A DNA stretch of 64,000 nt from Phocoena phocoena (GCF_963924675.1 NC_089227.1:47920080-47984079), one strand, 5' to 3'. Counted from the stretch's first letter, positions 11,974 to 24,504 are shown. Notes: generated by a model not told the origin, from the letters alone. Made by a program: numbers and translations.

Positions 11974-12473
11974 TAAACAGGAATGTTCATACCAGCATTA
12001 TTAATAATAGTTCAAATGGGAAAGCAACAAAAATATCCATCAAATGCTGAATAAATAAAGTGTAATGTACCAATACAGTGTAATATATTTGGCAATGAAA
12101 AGAAATGAAGTAGTGATACATGCTACAAAATGGATAAAGCTTGAAAACATAGTAAATGAAAGAGGTTAATCACAAAAGGCCACACATTGTATGATTCCAT
12201 TTACACAAAATGTCCAGAATACGCAAATCCATAGAGATAGAAAGTAGACTGATGCTTACTTAAGGCTGGGTCTGGGGGGCTGATGCTGGGGAGTGACAGC
12301 TGATGGGTGTGGAGTATCTTTTTGAAGAACAGGAAAATGTTTTAGAGTTATATGGTGGTAGTGGTTGCACAACCCTGTGAATATACCAAAACACACTGAA
12401 TTGTACTCTTTAAAAGGGTCGGCTGTATGACATGTGAATTATCTCAATAAAGCTGTAAAGAAAAAAAAAACAA
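11974..12473 (+). mobile_element. L1 3' end, 5'-truncated
   Basis: Typical L1 3' sequence (CATTGTATGATTCCATTTAC, then TCTCAATAAAGCTG) ends in an A-run at 12460-12470. CTTTGACTA at 11965-11973 and 12474-12482 is a likely target-site duplication. Confidence 0.85.
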
Positions 12474-12592
12474 CTTTGACTAATCTATAAAGAAGTCCAC
12501 AGCCCCATAACCGGTTGCCTAGTCAAGTATGATTCTTATATTTTAAATCAAGTTAACTTCATTCATTAACCTGTAGTCTGTCACTGAATGGT

Positions 12593-13945
12593 CCTATATA
12601 TACAGACCAATGGAACAAAATAGAGAACACAAATAAACCCTTACATATATGGCCAAATGATTGTCAACAAAGGTGCCAAAGATATACAAAGTGGAAAGGC
12701 TAATCTCTTGAACAAATGGTGCTGGAAAAACAGAATATAAAGCTGCAAAAGAATTAAGTTGGACCCTTATGTTACACCATATATAAAAATTAACTCACAG
12801 TGGGTTAAAGACATGAAAATAAGACCCAAATCTATAAAACCCCTATAAGAACACATAGGAAGAGCTTCATGATGTTGGATTTGGCAATGATTTCTTGAAT
12901 ACGACACTAAAAGCACAGGCAACAAAAGCAAAAGTAGACAAATGGGACAATAGTAACTTAAAATGTCTGTGGAGCAAAGGAAACAATCAATAAGGTGAGA
13001 AAACCTACGGTATGGGAGAAAATACTTGCAAACCATATATCTGATAAGAGGTCAATATCCAGAATACATAAGGAACTCCTACAACTAAAAAAAGAAAAAA
13101 GTCCTATTTAAAAATGAACTAAGAACTTGAGTAGACATACCTCCAAAGAAGATACACAAATGGCCAATATATGGCCAACAAGTATATGAAAAGATGCTCA
13201 ATATCAGTAATCATCAGAGAAATGCACAATGAGATATTACCTCACACCCATTAGAATGGACACTATCAAAAAAAACAAAAAAAAAAACACAAGAAAATAA
13301 CGATTATTAGTGAGAATGTAGAGAAATTGAAACTCTCGTGCACTGTTGGTGGGAATATAAAATGGTACAGCTGGTATTGAAAACAGTATGGAGTTTCCTC
13401 ACACATTTAAACATAGAATTACTATACCCAGTAATCCCACTTCTGGGTATTTACCCAAAAGAGTTGAAAATCAGATCTTGAAGAGTTATTTGCACACCCA
13501 CATTCACTGCAACATTATTCACAATAGCCAAGATTTGGAAGCAACCTAAATGTCCATCAGCAGAAGAATGAACAAAGAAAATGTAGTATATGCATACAAT
13601 GGAATATTGTTCAGTCTTTAAAAATGAAGAAAAACATGTCATATGCTACAACATAGATGAAGCTAGTCACCAAAAGACAAATACATCATATTTCCACTTA
13701 TATGAAATATCTAAAACAGATTCTTAGAAACAGAAAATAGAATACTGATTGCCAGGGGCAGGGGGAGGAGGGGGGAAAAGAGAAGTTGTTCAATAGATAC
13801 GGAGTTTCAGTTTTGCAAGATGAAGAAGTTCTAGAGATCTGTTGCACAATGTGTATAAAGTTAATGCTACTATCTTAACTACTGTACACTTTCAAAAAGT
13901 CAGTAGCAAGTTTTATGTTATGTGTTTTTGACCACAATAGAAAAA
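12593..13945 (+). mobile_element. Old L1 fragment (end of ORF2 plus 3' UTR)
   Basis: Plus-strand L1 ORF2 sequence starts near ACAGACCAATGGAAC and continues through the ORF2 C-terminal region (CAATGAGATATTACCTCACA; ATGGAATATTGTTCAG) into a 3' UTR. The reading frame is broken many times. Confidence 0.88.
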
Positions 13946-14534
13946 AGTGTTTTTCATTGCTGCAAGGTGAACCTATAACACAGAAAATCAATTTTACATG
14001 TGTAATAATCCCTGGAGAATCATCGAAATCGAGGTGAATTGGCAGGAGAAGGTAATTCATACACAAGTACCCAAGTGTACTTTCCCAGGTTTCACATTTT
14101 TGACTTCGCAGATTCCTCGGAAGGTATGAAAATTGCTTCCTTATTTTTCAGGCACTTTATTACTTAACTGTGTTATAAAATCCAAGTGCCATATACTTTG
14201 AAAGTAAATAAATGCTTAAGTTCTTTTAAACCTGACTTTTGTATTTGTAATGGCAGGTCTGACTTCTTACTTTACTGATGCACAACAAAAAGTCAGACAA
14301 CCGTTTCCTCATGAATCCTGATGTCATTTTGATTCTTCCCATCTGATAAGGAATGATTTTAGCTGTTCCAGACTAACTCGGATTCATCTTTATTCTGATT
14401 AATTGGGTGCTGTCAGTTCTCTGGGCCTTCTGCTATGAACTTAATCCCCTGAACTTGAGCCAGAGAAGACTCCAATTGCTATTTGAACTCTGGAGTTCCC
14501 ATATCATTAGGCCTCACCCTTCCCCACTTTGAAT

Positions 14535-14571
<37 letters not shown>

Positions 14572-17500
14572 TCTCACCAGCCAAGTGGAAGCTGTATACC
14601 TAGTTAGCCATGAACATCTATAAATAGCAAATACATTTTCATTTCACTTATTCCACTTTAGCCTAAGAAATCAAGTTGAATTTCCTGATTCATTTAAAAA
14701 GCAAATTAACAGTACATTTTATTGGTCTAATAAAAAATCAAGCAGCTTGGTTATTGGTCTGAAACTTTATATTTGGTTTCATTAAATGTTTGACAAGTTT
14801 TAACATATTTATTGTAAATTAGGCTTTAATTCCAAACATGTTAAAACCTTTCCTATTGATTTAGATGTATACTAGTTTATAAAACAAGTGTAAGAAAACC
14901 AGTGGTGTGCTGATAAATGTTTAACATCTGGCTCTCCACAGGGATTAGGGAAGCCCTAGTTTTCAGTATTTGCCAATTGCCATGGTATAATGACTCCAAC
15001 CATGGCCAATTTCAAACTACCAACATACAATTCCTGAAAATTTAATGGTCAGTTCTCATAGGCCAATAAGACCCAGCTCCAACTCACCACTGAAGAAAAC
15101 CCACATATTATTAAAAAGAATACATTGACAGGTAATTAGTTACAATAAAATAATTATAGATTTTCTTTAAGAAAATGTTTTATAGTAAGTTTTTGAGCAA
15201 AAAATTATATATACAGTAAAATTTGATCAATATATTATTGCTCAAAGTAAAATATGAGATTAAAAGTGTTTGCTACTATATTTCTATTGTGTAAATTCAT
15301 AAAAGGCACATTTTTTGACAATAGTGAGTTATGTCATTAGCAACAACTTCACATTTATCTAAAAAATACTTTTTTATTCTAAAATACTAAAACACAGTTG
15401 GCTGGCATAAGAGAAAAAGATTATCCAGTAAAAGCAAGTCACTGAGAGATTCAAATAGTTAGATTTGAGCCTTAGCTAAATTTTTAATGCTGGTCTGCTC
15501 CAAAGGTGTTTCTAATTGTAGGTTTCATTATTATTCAGGTTTGGTGAACCAAGACATCAGGAGATGATTTCTGTTGCAAAGATAGCTTGTTTCTCACAGT
15601 TCCCAGGAGGAGGGGCACACCACACCATGCAGGGCCCTGCAGGGAAGTACCACAGTCAGTCAGGAGGTGGAGGGAATGGAAGAAAAAATTTAAGAGCCTC
15701 TGTTGAGTTTTCTATTGGAAGAAACAGGTGAAGCAGGATAAGCGGATTTATGATTGCCTAGTTTGAATAATTTCAACAGGCTCTGGGGTGTAAGGGCTGT
15801 TTCTAGTCTGGCACATGGCCCTTGGATGTTTAGGGCTAGGAAACAGTGACCCTGAGTGCGAGAACTCTGTGAGAGCCCAATAAAACGGAGGTTTCAGGGT
15901 ATGGGCCCCCGGATTGGTGGGTTTGCATTTGAAAGGCACTCTCACAGGTGCCTAGGAATCAGCTAGCCTTGGGAGGGGCAGTTCCTCCAGGATCAGCAAG
16001 GCCCCAGATGTCAAAGCATCAAAACTACCGAAAATAAAAAAGCTTGATTAATACAAACGGAGAAATATACGTAAAATACTTCTATTAATCTTCTAATAAT
16101 TTTTCCCCTACAGGGGTTATAAGAATTGAGCAATAAGCAATCTAGGACACACTCTTTGGTAGGAGTTTGGAATTAACATATGCTATTTTCCCAAATAAAG
16201 ACAGATTGATATGCTCTGACAATCAACTAATTGTCAAAGTAGGAAGGTTCCTTCTTATAAAAATGAAGGCTGCCGAGGAGGCACATGTTTGGATAGAAAA
16301 CCAGACTGCTTCCAACAGAGATGAGCCAAGGGCCTATTTTTAGACAAAGCCAAGATTTTCTTCCAAAAGTAACTCTGTATCTTAGCATATAGATAAATGG
16401 ATAAAGGAGACCTCAGTGTCCTACTTTATAGAGCGACAGTAAGTTGCCATAATTATTTTTGCTTGGGGAATATCTACAGGAGATGATGCATAAAAGAATT
16501 TGATAAAACACCCGTAAAATATCTAATTTTTAAAAATGTAATATTCTAGTAACCTTCCAAGATGCACTAGTTACAAAATACATCCCTAGGGATATTGACT
16601 TGATCTCTTATATAGGGTCATTAGATATGTTTATCAAATATTGGCAAATATCTGCCCAAAATAATAACTTACATTTCATACTGGTTGCTTAAGCCATTCT
16701 TTCTGGGAACAATTTGGGGTAATAATTAGTTCATTAACAACAAAAATATTTTATCAGGACCTACAGTACTCACATTCATGTCCCATCAATCAATGATTAT
16801 TTACTGAACATTTACCATATGGGGGCACTGTGTGAAACACTGGGAACTGTTATCCATAAATTGTACCAAGTTATTCATCAATCTATTAATTAATTAATTA
16901 ATATTCTTCCTCTGATCTTTGTCATATATATATTATCAACATACAAATTTTAATTTAGCTCTATTTTCTGGGAATTTATGTTTATTGCATAAAGCAAAGT
17001 ATACCATAACTGAGTATAATAAACACATGTGACCAAATACACAAATATAAATACATATATGTATGTGCACAATTTTAGCTTTGGTTTTCTTGGTCGGTCA
17101 GTGCAGTAGCTTCTCAAGTTTAAGGATGGTCAACAGAAGGGGTGGGAAGCAGCCAAAGGCCAGCCCAGATGGCAAACTGTATCTTGGATTCATCTGTGTA
17201 GAGTCTCTAGCCTCTCCGGACCCCATTGTTCCAGTCTGTCAAATGTGGAGGTTGGACTACCTTTGTGACTGACTTCAATGTATTCTGTCATTTACAATTA
17301 ATTAGGTTCTTTTTGATAACTATGTGTAGCCACCAATATTTAGAGGTAAAGTTTGACACGACCTGGCTATTAGGTGGGACGTATTACAATGAAGGAAATC
17401 TTAGACAAAATTCCATCACACATGCACACACATTAGCAAGAAGACACAAGCTGTTCTGTAAACTCAGAAAAGTCCCAATTATTTGTTCTGTTCTTTTGGC

Positions 17501-17654
17501 ACCCAAACAAGCTCTTTGTATGAAAGCTTCATTTGGGGATACTGTACAATATTATAGCAGCAGGATTCAGCTAACCTTCTTTTAGGAGTCAGAGGGCAAA
17601 ATTTTAAGTTACAGAATTGAATATAGGGCCAGAAAAATATTGTCTAGAGTGCCA
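13946..17654. other. Intergenic, with minor repeats
   Basis: No gene is visible. It contains a pure (TC)n run at 14541-14566 and a possible MIR fragment near 16795-16850. The block 15590-16040 (with GCCCAATAAAACGG near 15876) has the feel of an old LTR or retroviral interior, but I cannot assign it. TTAATTAATTAATTAAT is near 16886. Confidence 0.45.
14541..14566 (+). repeat. (TC)n microsatellite
   Basis: Thirteen perfect TC units. Confidence 0.95.
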
Positions 17655-17664
17655 TTTATTGCAC

Positions 17665-17822
17665 TTCAAACTTTAATGTACACACAAATCTTGTTCAAGT
17701 ACAGATCTCGTTAAAAACACAAATCTGGTTTAGTAAGGCTGGAACGGGGCCTGAGATTCTGCATTTGAAACAAAATCCTTCCTTCCTGTTACTGGTGCTG
17801 CTAGGCTAGAGCACACTTTGAA
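17665..17822 (+). repeat. MER5A-type hAT-Charlie MITE
   Basis: TTCAAACTTTAATGTACAC, CTCGTTAAAAACACAAAT, GGGGCCTGAGATTCTGCATT and an end AGCACACTTTGAAT follow the MER5A consensus in order. Confidence 0.75.
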
Positions 17823-18028
17823 TATCAAGGATATAGACCATTGATCTTGATAAATCCTAATACCCTGTTCATGCAGGGGCTGGAGGACCTATACAGTCTT
17901 CCCAGCCAACCACATACCTTAAAAAGCAAATTTTCTGAAAATTTTCTGACATTTCTTATGCTATTTTAAAACACACCTGGTGTTGATAATAGTAAGAATA
18001 GCCACCTCTCTGAAGCCTAGAGTATAGA

Positions 18029-18118
18029 ATTGCTTAATCTTTCAAGTAGAAACAACCTACCCCAGGACTGTGCATTGCTTAATCTTTCAAGTAGAAACAA
18101 ACTACCCCGGGACTGTGC
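18029..18118 (+). repeat. 45-bp tandem duplication
   Basis: Units 18029-18073 and 18074-18118 start ATTGCTTAATCTTTCAAGTA and differ at only a few positions, for example AACCTACCCCAGG against AAACTACCCCGGG. Confidence 0.95.
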
Positions 18119-18415
18119 ATTCAGGACGAGGATATTTGAACTGTTAACTCACTTCTGTATTACAATGCCTATGCTGGATCATTTGCAATAAACTAGCCTC
18201 TTTCCTGCTCTGAAACTCTAAACCCTATCCTCCACTTTCCCCTTCTCTCTTCTCTGTTTCAAATCTGAAAGTAAGTAAACCTGGGTAACTGCAAGAGCAA
18301 TTAAATGAGACTCTCTGGGAATGGATCTCCAAGTAGCCGTCTTTTGTACACCCTCCCTAGGTCATTCTAATATGCAGCCAGGGTTGAGAATCATGACTCT
18401 GGTACACTGATTCTT

Positions 18416-18546
18416 TTTTTTTTTAATTTTATTTAATTTTTTTTTATACAGCAGGTCCTTATTAGTCATCAGTTTTATATACATCAGCGTATACATGTCA
18501 ATCCCAATCGCCCAATTCAGCACACCACCACCACCCCCCCCTTGTA
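18416..18546 (-). mobile_element. Short L1 3' fragment
   Basis: A T-rich tail is followed by ATACAGCAGGTCCTTATTAG, typical of the L1 3' end, in minus orientation. The 14-bp duplication GTACACTGATTCTT flanks it exactly at 18402-18415 and 18547-18560, so it inserted into a MER5 copy. Confidence 0.88.
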
Positions 18547-18700
18547 GTACACTGATTCTTAAATGTGTCTACATGCTGTAATCCTCTGGTGAGCTTTTGA
18601 AAAATGTTTGGGTCCCACCCCAACAGGTCCTGTCTTCATTGTTCTGGAGTGTGGCCTGTGATTCAGGATTTTTAAGAGCTCTCCAGGGAATACTAACATG
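18547..18700 (+). repeat. MER5A-type MITE, split by an L1 fragment
   Basis: CTGATTCTTAAATGTGTCTA, GGTGAGCTTTTGAAAAATG and TTGGGTCCCACCCC follow the MER5A order. The left end lies before the L1 fragment, near 18385-18415. Confidence 0.6.
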
Positions 18701-18970
18701 TCTCAAAATAGAACCCAACTTGGTTCTGTTTATAACACCAACTTCCAGGACTGGTCAAAGTAAACTAGCAGGATGCCTAGCAATCTCTTTTACACTAGGG
18801 AAAAGGATTCCATTTACTTTTGTTACTGAAAGCTCGGCCTGTCTCTCTGTGCACTGGTGCCGAATCAAGTCCCGGAGACAGAGTTTTGGGTGAAGTAGAA
18901 AAGGATAGCTTTATCGCTTTGGCAGGCAAAGGGCTTCTGCCTCGAACCCCAGAGGATATGATGAAGGGTT

Positions 18971-19234
18971 CTTTTTGTTTTTGGCTGTGTTGGCTCTTTT
19001 TTGCTGTGTGGGCTTTCTCTAGTTGCGGAGAGCACAGGAGCTACTCTTCCACGCGGTGCACGGGCTTCTCATTGCAGTGGCTTCTTTTGTGGCAGAGCAC
19101 AGGCTCTAGGTGCGCAGGCTTCAGTAGTTGTGGCGCATGGGCTTAGTTGCTCCATGGCATGTGGATCAGGGCTCGAACCCGTGTCCCCTGCATTGGCAGG
19201 GGTATTCGTAACCACTGCACCACCAAGGAAGTCC
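18971..19234 (-). mobile_element. CHR-type SINE, long form
   Basis: Ends in the reverse-complement head (CACCAAGGAAGTCC). Imperfect duplication TGATGAAGGGTT at 18959-18970 and TGATGGAGGGTT at 19235-19246. Confidence 0.9.
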
Positions 19235-19514
19235 TGATGGAGGGTTTTATAATACTGGTTCCAGGGTGGGGTCTCTGACAAGATTAGGGTGTGAGCAGGG
19301 CTTGCCCTCCCTGAATCTCAGGTGGTCTTGATGAGCTTCTCTGGTCCCTTTAATCTGGCCTCAGGTGGTTTCTTGGCTGCTCCTCCTGTTGAGCAACTGT
19401 TGGAATCTACCCTTTGGAACTCAGGGAAGGTCATGGAGGCTGGAGTCTTGCCTATAAGAAGTGGTGGACGAAAGAATACTGTTGCTTGTTTCATTATATG
19501 TACACGCCAAAGGT

Positions 19515-19646
19515 ACACTAGTGGAGTTCTCAATTTTTGAATCACATAACAGTCACCTGGAATGCTTGTTGACAATGCAGATCAAAATCTCCAGAGATAG
19601 GCTGGAAAAAGGACTTATCAGTCTGCATTTTTAAGAAGATCCACAG
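19515..19646 (+). repeat. Possible MER5-type relic cut by a SINE
   Basis: GGAGTTCTCAATTTTTGAAT, CACCTGGAATGCTTGTTGAC and AATGCAGAT follow the MER5 order. The right part would lie beyond the SINE at 19647-19851. Confidence 0.45.
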
Positions 19647-19851
19647 GGCTTCCCTGGTGGCGCAGTGGTTGAGAGTTCGCCTGCCAATGCAGGGGACACT
19701 GGTTCGTGCCCCGGTCCGGGAAGATCCCACATGCCACGGATGCGGCTGGGCCCGTGAGCCATGGCCGCTGGGCCTGTACTTCCGGAGCCTGTGCTCCGCA
19801 ACGGGAGAGGCCACAGCAGTGAGAGGCCCGCATACCGCAAAAAAAGAAAAA
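19647..19851 (+). mobile_element. CHR-type SINE, short form
   Basis: The plus-strand head GGCTTCCCTGGTGGCGCAGT has box-B-like GGTTCGTGCCCC, and the copy ends in an A-rich tail. Target-site duplication AAGATCCACAG is exact at 19636-19646 and 19852-19862. Confidence 0.96.
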
Positions 19852-19975
19852 AAGATCCACAGTTGATACATTTATGAGATTATGGTGAGCACACCATGAA
19901 AGTAGATCTAAGTACACGCTTGGGTAGCCATCTAACTGTGTATATGGTTGTATGAGGTTGGAGAAGATCAGGATA

Positions 19976-20511
19976 TGCCACCCCAAAATATGTCATTTTG
20001 ACGTAAGGATTGTTTTGAGCTGAAGGCAATTGACAATCAGCAAATGCAGAAGAGTTCTCCAGCCTCCTCTTATCTGCCTAAAGGCTGGCATAAATTTCCC
20101 ATTGTGAAGGTGTTTCTTCCCCTTCCTATTACCCCCTCCCCTACTCCCTACCAGGAAGCAACTCATCAACAGGGATGGAGAGTCTACACCCACCTAGATA
20201 AGTTTTCATAAACAAACCTTACTAAAATACACCTTATCTCCTGTTAGTTACCTAACTTATTTCCTAGTCACTTCTCTAGGATTTATCATCACTGGAAGCC
20301 CAAATCCTCATTCTTTTGTTAAAATGGTATATAAGCCCCCAGGTATAACCACTTCTTTGAGTTTCACTTCTTTTCTGTGAACTCCCATGCACGTAAATAT
20401 TAATAAGAATTGTGTGTCTTTCGTCCTGTTAATCCGTCTTTTATTTTTTTAATTCACAGGCCCCTAGTACTGAACCTAAGATAATAGAGGAAAAGTTTTT
20501 CCTCCCTGACA
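19976..20511 (+). mobile_element. Solo LTR, ERV1-like
   Basis: A block of about 536 bp begins TGCCACCCC and ends CCCTGACA. It has a TATA box TATATAAG at 20328-20335, an AATAAG-type poly(A) signal near 20401 and a U5-like end, which fits a class I LTR. No matching partner LTR or clear target duplication was found, so it is a separate insertion from the provirus beside it. The family is not assigned. Confidence 0.65.
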
Positions 20512-20601
20512 AGGTTCACATGTAGGGCTACCTTATCCACCAATACCTCATTACTGGACTGGCTATGGTGATTATAATTTCTACTCTGGACTTATATAGT
20601 C

Positions 20602-21032
20602 AGGCCACTCAAGATGGTTGTCCTCTTACTGCTACACCTACACCGTACTCACCTGCTGCCCTTCCTAAAAACTTGCCCCAGGCCCCAGCTAATGATTGTT
20701 CTAACTGTAAATGGGACCATCTCCACCTGATAGCTGATCAAAGGGGAGGTGAGGGGCGTGCCCTCTGCTATTTTCCCTGGTAACCAATGAGCCCACCTGA
20801 CCTCAATTCCCCCTATAACTGCTAACCTGCTCCTCCCCCTGGGAGTGAAGACTGCCGCCCTGGTTCTTCCTGCCTTCTGCCTCAGACGGTGGGGTGTTGC
20901 TCCAGTACCTTGCTTTAGACCATGTAAGCTCCCCCTGTCCATGAAACCATTGTCGTTGACTCCAGGCTCTTTCTTTGGTCTTGAAGCTGGGCAGGTCTAG
21001 GGCTTATAGGCCTGCGGGGTGCAGCCCCAACA
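20602..21032 (+). mobile_element. 5' LTR of a degenerate class I endogenous retrovirus
   Basis: This block matches 26733-27191 in order: CACTCAAGATGG at the left end, CCAGGCCCCAGCTAATGA, a CCAAT box in GGTAACCAATGAGCC, and the end GTGCAGCCCCAACA. The 5' edge reads AGGCCACT where the 3' copy reads TGGTCACT, so the terminal TG has decayed. Downstream, ATTGGCAGAGCAGCCAGG occupies the primer-binding position but I cannot assign the tRNA. Confidence 0.8.
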
Positions 21033-22176
21033 ATTGGCAGAGCAGCCAGGAGACTCAAAAAACCCCCCTGAGCCCGGAGATGTCAGGAGGTAAGGACGGG
21101 TGAATGGAAGGTTGCAGGCGTCACCCACTAGCCTATGCGGCCCAAACGTTGCAGGGGTAATCCAGAAAGTCGCGGGGGTGATCCCAGGGTGGCTGCCCAC
21201 TCGTATGTGGGGCCCTCTGGTGACTGTCCTTGGTTAACGGGGGCCGCCAGGGGAGTTCTGAGAACTCACAGACACCCCCAAGGCTGTTGCGGAGATACTG
21301 GTCGTCGTTCCGGTGGGAAAAAAGTGTTAGAGACAATAAGGTGGTGGCCGCAGCTGTGGGCTGGCTGTCGCTTTTTATTTTAAGAAAGGCCGCAGAGGCT
21401 GAGCTAACAGCTGAGGTAAAGGTTACCTTGAATGCTGATTCCTGTTCCTCTGAAAGTGAGGCATGCGAATGTGAGCGAATGATATGTATTATTGTTTATT
21501 ACTGTTACTTCTTTAAACTGAATTAGCTATGTTGAAACGGAGAAAAAAATCCCTGAAAATGGCCAAGACGGGAATCTTTTGACATTCTAAAACTGGCTTT
21601 TGCATACGCCATCAGAGGAAGTTAGCTTTCTAGAAGGAATTGGTATTTCTGTTTTGGGGCTTTTGAGATGTAAATGATCTACTTGGACTCTCAGGATCTT
21701 TCATTTAATCCTACGTGGTCTCTAAGAGTGAAGGAAAAAAAAGGTCTTTTCAAACTGTATAGGAATAATTATGTTTTGGGAATGTCTGTGTAAAACAGTC
21801 TCTCCGTATTATGGTAAACTAAGTTAAATGAAGAGAATTCGTTGACTATCTGGATAGTCATTTCAAATAGGATAAAATACTGGAGCATTAATTGCTGGGC
21901 GGGTCTAAATTTATCTGCCTTGGCCTTCTTAGAGGAAGACTCAAGCGTGTTTTCCTGCTGGTATGACAAATAGTTCACAATCACTTGCTTCTTGCTACAG
22001 ATTAAGGTTTTTAAGGGTTAAGATGATAATCAGTCATAATTCTAGGTATTGTAACCAAGTTTATCGATTACATCAGAATCAGGTGTTTAGTCTTTTATCA
22101 TTTATAGATAGATATTGTACTCTGATGCTTTTGCAAAAGTGCTTCATCTTCAAGAAGATCCATAGGAAGGACTTTT

Positions 22177-22396
22177 TTTTTTTTTTTTTTTTTTATCTAT
22201 TTTGCTGTACGCAGGCCTCTCACTGTTGTGGCCTCTCCCGTTGCGGAGCACAGGCTGCGGGCGCGCAGGCTCAGCGGCCATGGCTCACGGGGCCCAGCCG
22301 ATCTGCAGCATGTGGGATCTTCCCGGACCGGGGCTCGAACCCGTGTGCCCTGCATCAGCAGGCAGACTCTCAACCAGTGCGCCACCAGGGAAGCCC
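22177..22396 (-). mobile_element. CHR-type SINE, short form, in an L1 tail
   Basis: A T-run on the left and reverse-complement head CACCAGGGAAGCCC on the right. Duplication GGAAGGACTTT at 22165-22175 and GGAAGGGCTTT at 22397-22407. It entered at the poly(A) tail of the adjoining minus-strand L1. Confidence 0.92.
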
Positions 22397-24504
22397 GGAA
22401 GGGCTTTTTTTTAACTGAAGTATGGTTGATTTACAATGTTGTGTTAATTTCTGCTGTGCAGTGAAGTGATTCAGTTATACACATATATGTGTGTGTATAT
22501 ATGTACATATATATGCATTCTTTTTTATATTCTTTTTCATTATGGTTTATCACAGGATATTGCATATAGTTGCCTATGATATATAGTAGGATCTTGTTGT
22601 TTATCCATTCTATATATAATAGTTTGCATCTGCTAACCCCAAACTCCACTCCATCTCTCCTCCACACCCCTCATCCTTGGCAACCACAAGTCTGTTCTTT
22701 ATGAGTCTGTTTCCGTTTTGCAGATAAATTTGTTTGTGTCATATTTTAGAATCCACATATAAGTGATATCATGGTATTTGTCTTTTTCTTTCTGACTTCA
22801 CTTAGTATAGTAATCTCTAGGTCCGTCCATGTGGCTGAAATTGGCATTATTTCATTCTTCTTTATGGCTGAGTAGTATTCCATTGTGTATATTCCAAGTA
22901 GTATTCACATCTTTATCCATTTATCTGTTGGGCATTTAGATTGTTTCCATGTCTTGGCTATTGTGGATAGTGCTGCTGTGAACATAGGGGTTCATTTATC
23001 TTTTTGAATTAGAGTTTTCTCTGGATATATGCCCAGGAGTGGGATTGCTGGATCATATGGCAACTTCATTTTTAGTTTAGTTTTTTGTTTGTTTGTTTGC
23101 AGTACGCGGGCCTCTCACTGTTGTGGCCTCTCCCGTTGCAGAGCACAGGCTGCGGGCGCACAGTCTCAGTGGCCATGGCTCACGGGGCCCAGCTGCTCCA
23201 CGGCATGTGGGATCTTCCTGGACCAGGGCATGAACCCGTGTCGCCTGCATCGGCAGGCAGACTCTCAACCACTGCGCCACCAGGGAAGCCCATTTTTAGT
23301 TTTTTGAGAATCTCCTTACTGCTTTTTATAGTGGCTGCACCAATTTACATTCCCACCAACAGTGTAGGAGGGTTCCCTTTTCTGCACACCCTCTCCAGCA
23401 TTTGTTATTTGTAGACTTTTTAATGATGGCCATTCTGACTGGTGTGAAATGGTATCTCATTGTAGTTTTGATTTACATTTCTCTAATAATTAGAGACGTT
23501 GAGCATCTTTTCATGTGCCTTTTGGCCATCTGTATGTCTTTGGAGAAATGTCTATTTAGGTCTTCTGCCCAATTTTCATTTAGGTTGTTTGTTTTGCTGT
23601 TGTTGAGTTGTGTGAGCTGTTTGTGTATTTTGGAAATTAAGCCCTTGTTGGGCGCATTATTTGCAAATATTTTCTCCCAGTCCATAGGTTGTCTTTTCAT
23701 TTTGTTTTCCTTTGCTGTGCAAAAGCTAATGAGTGTGATTAGGTTCCATTTGTTTATTTTTGCTTTTATTTCTATTGCCTTGGGAGACTGACCTAAGAAA
23801 GCATTAGTACGCTTTATGTCAGAGAATGTTTTGCCTATGTTCTCTACCAGGAGTTTTAGGGTGTCATGTCTTACATTTAAGTCTTTAAGCCATTTTGAGG
23901 GTTTTTTTGTGTGTATGGTGTGAAGGTGTATTCTAACTTCATTGATTTGCATGCGGCTGTCCAAATTTCCCAACACCACTTGCTGAAGAGACTGTCTTTT
24001 TTCCTGTTGTATATTCTTGTCTCTCTTGTCTTCTTGTTAAAAATTAATTGACCATAGGTCAGTTTTAGCAGGAAGCCTTTCAGCTTTTTGCCATTGAGTA
24101 TTATATTGGCTATGAGTTTGTCATAAATAGCTTTTATTAGGTTGAGATATGTTCCCTCTATACTCAGTGTGGTGAGAGTTTTTATCATGAATTGATGTTG
24201 AATTTTATGAAAATGCCTTTTCCGCATCTGTGGAGATGATCATGTGGTATTTGTCTATTGTTGATGTGGTGTATCACATTGATTGATTTGGGTATGTTGA
24301 ACCATCTTTGTGAACTTGGGATAAATCCAACTTGGTCATGGTGTATGATCTTTTTAATATGTTGGGTTTGGTTTGCTAACATTTTGTTGAGAATTTTTGC
24401 ATCTATATTCATGAAATATCTTGGCCTGTAATTTTCTTTTTTAGTGACATCTTTGTCTGGTTTTGGTATCAGGGTGATGGTGGCTTCATAGAATGTCTTT
24501 GGAG
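22397..24504 (-). mobile_element. L1, 5'-truncated, inserted in the retroviral relic
   Basis: Minus-strand L1 runs from its 3' UTR (GTATGGTTGATTTACAATG) leftmost into ORF2 at the right. Translated fragments show reverse-transcriptase text ([26 protein letters not shown]) at 24412-23900 and ORF2 C-terminal text ([23 protein letters not shown]) at 23979-23473. There are frameshifts and an internal deletion. The target-site duplication spans the added SINE: ATAGGAAGGACTTTT at 22162-22176 and ATAGGTAGGACTTTT at 24505-24519. Confidence 0.9.
23079..23290 (-). mobile_element. CHR-type SINE, short form, nested in L1
   Basis: The (TTTG)n-like tail is on the left and the head is on the right. Exact duplication CATTTTTAGTTT at 23067-23078 and 23291-23302 splits the L1. 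Confidence 0.95.

Noticed and set aside
17226..17585. 119-codon frame
   Set aside because: Composition matches the flanks, with no domain; not supportable as a gene.
19647..19851. tRNA-like heads of the SINEs as tRNA genes
   Set aside because: Box-A/B-like sequences are present but the cloverleaf is not kept, and the copies have SINE tails and target duplications.
19618..19986. Open frames with recurring text such as HCCGLSRCGAQA in many places
   Set aside because: These are translations of the CHR SINE in various frames and are not protein genes.
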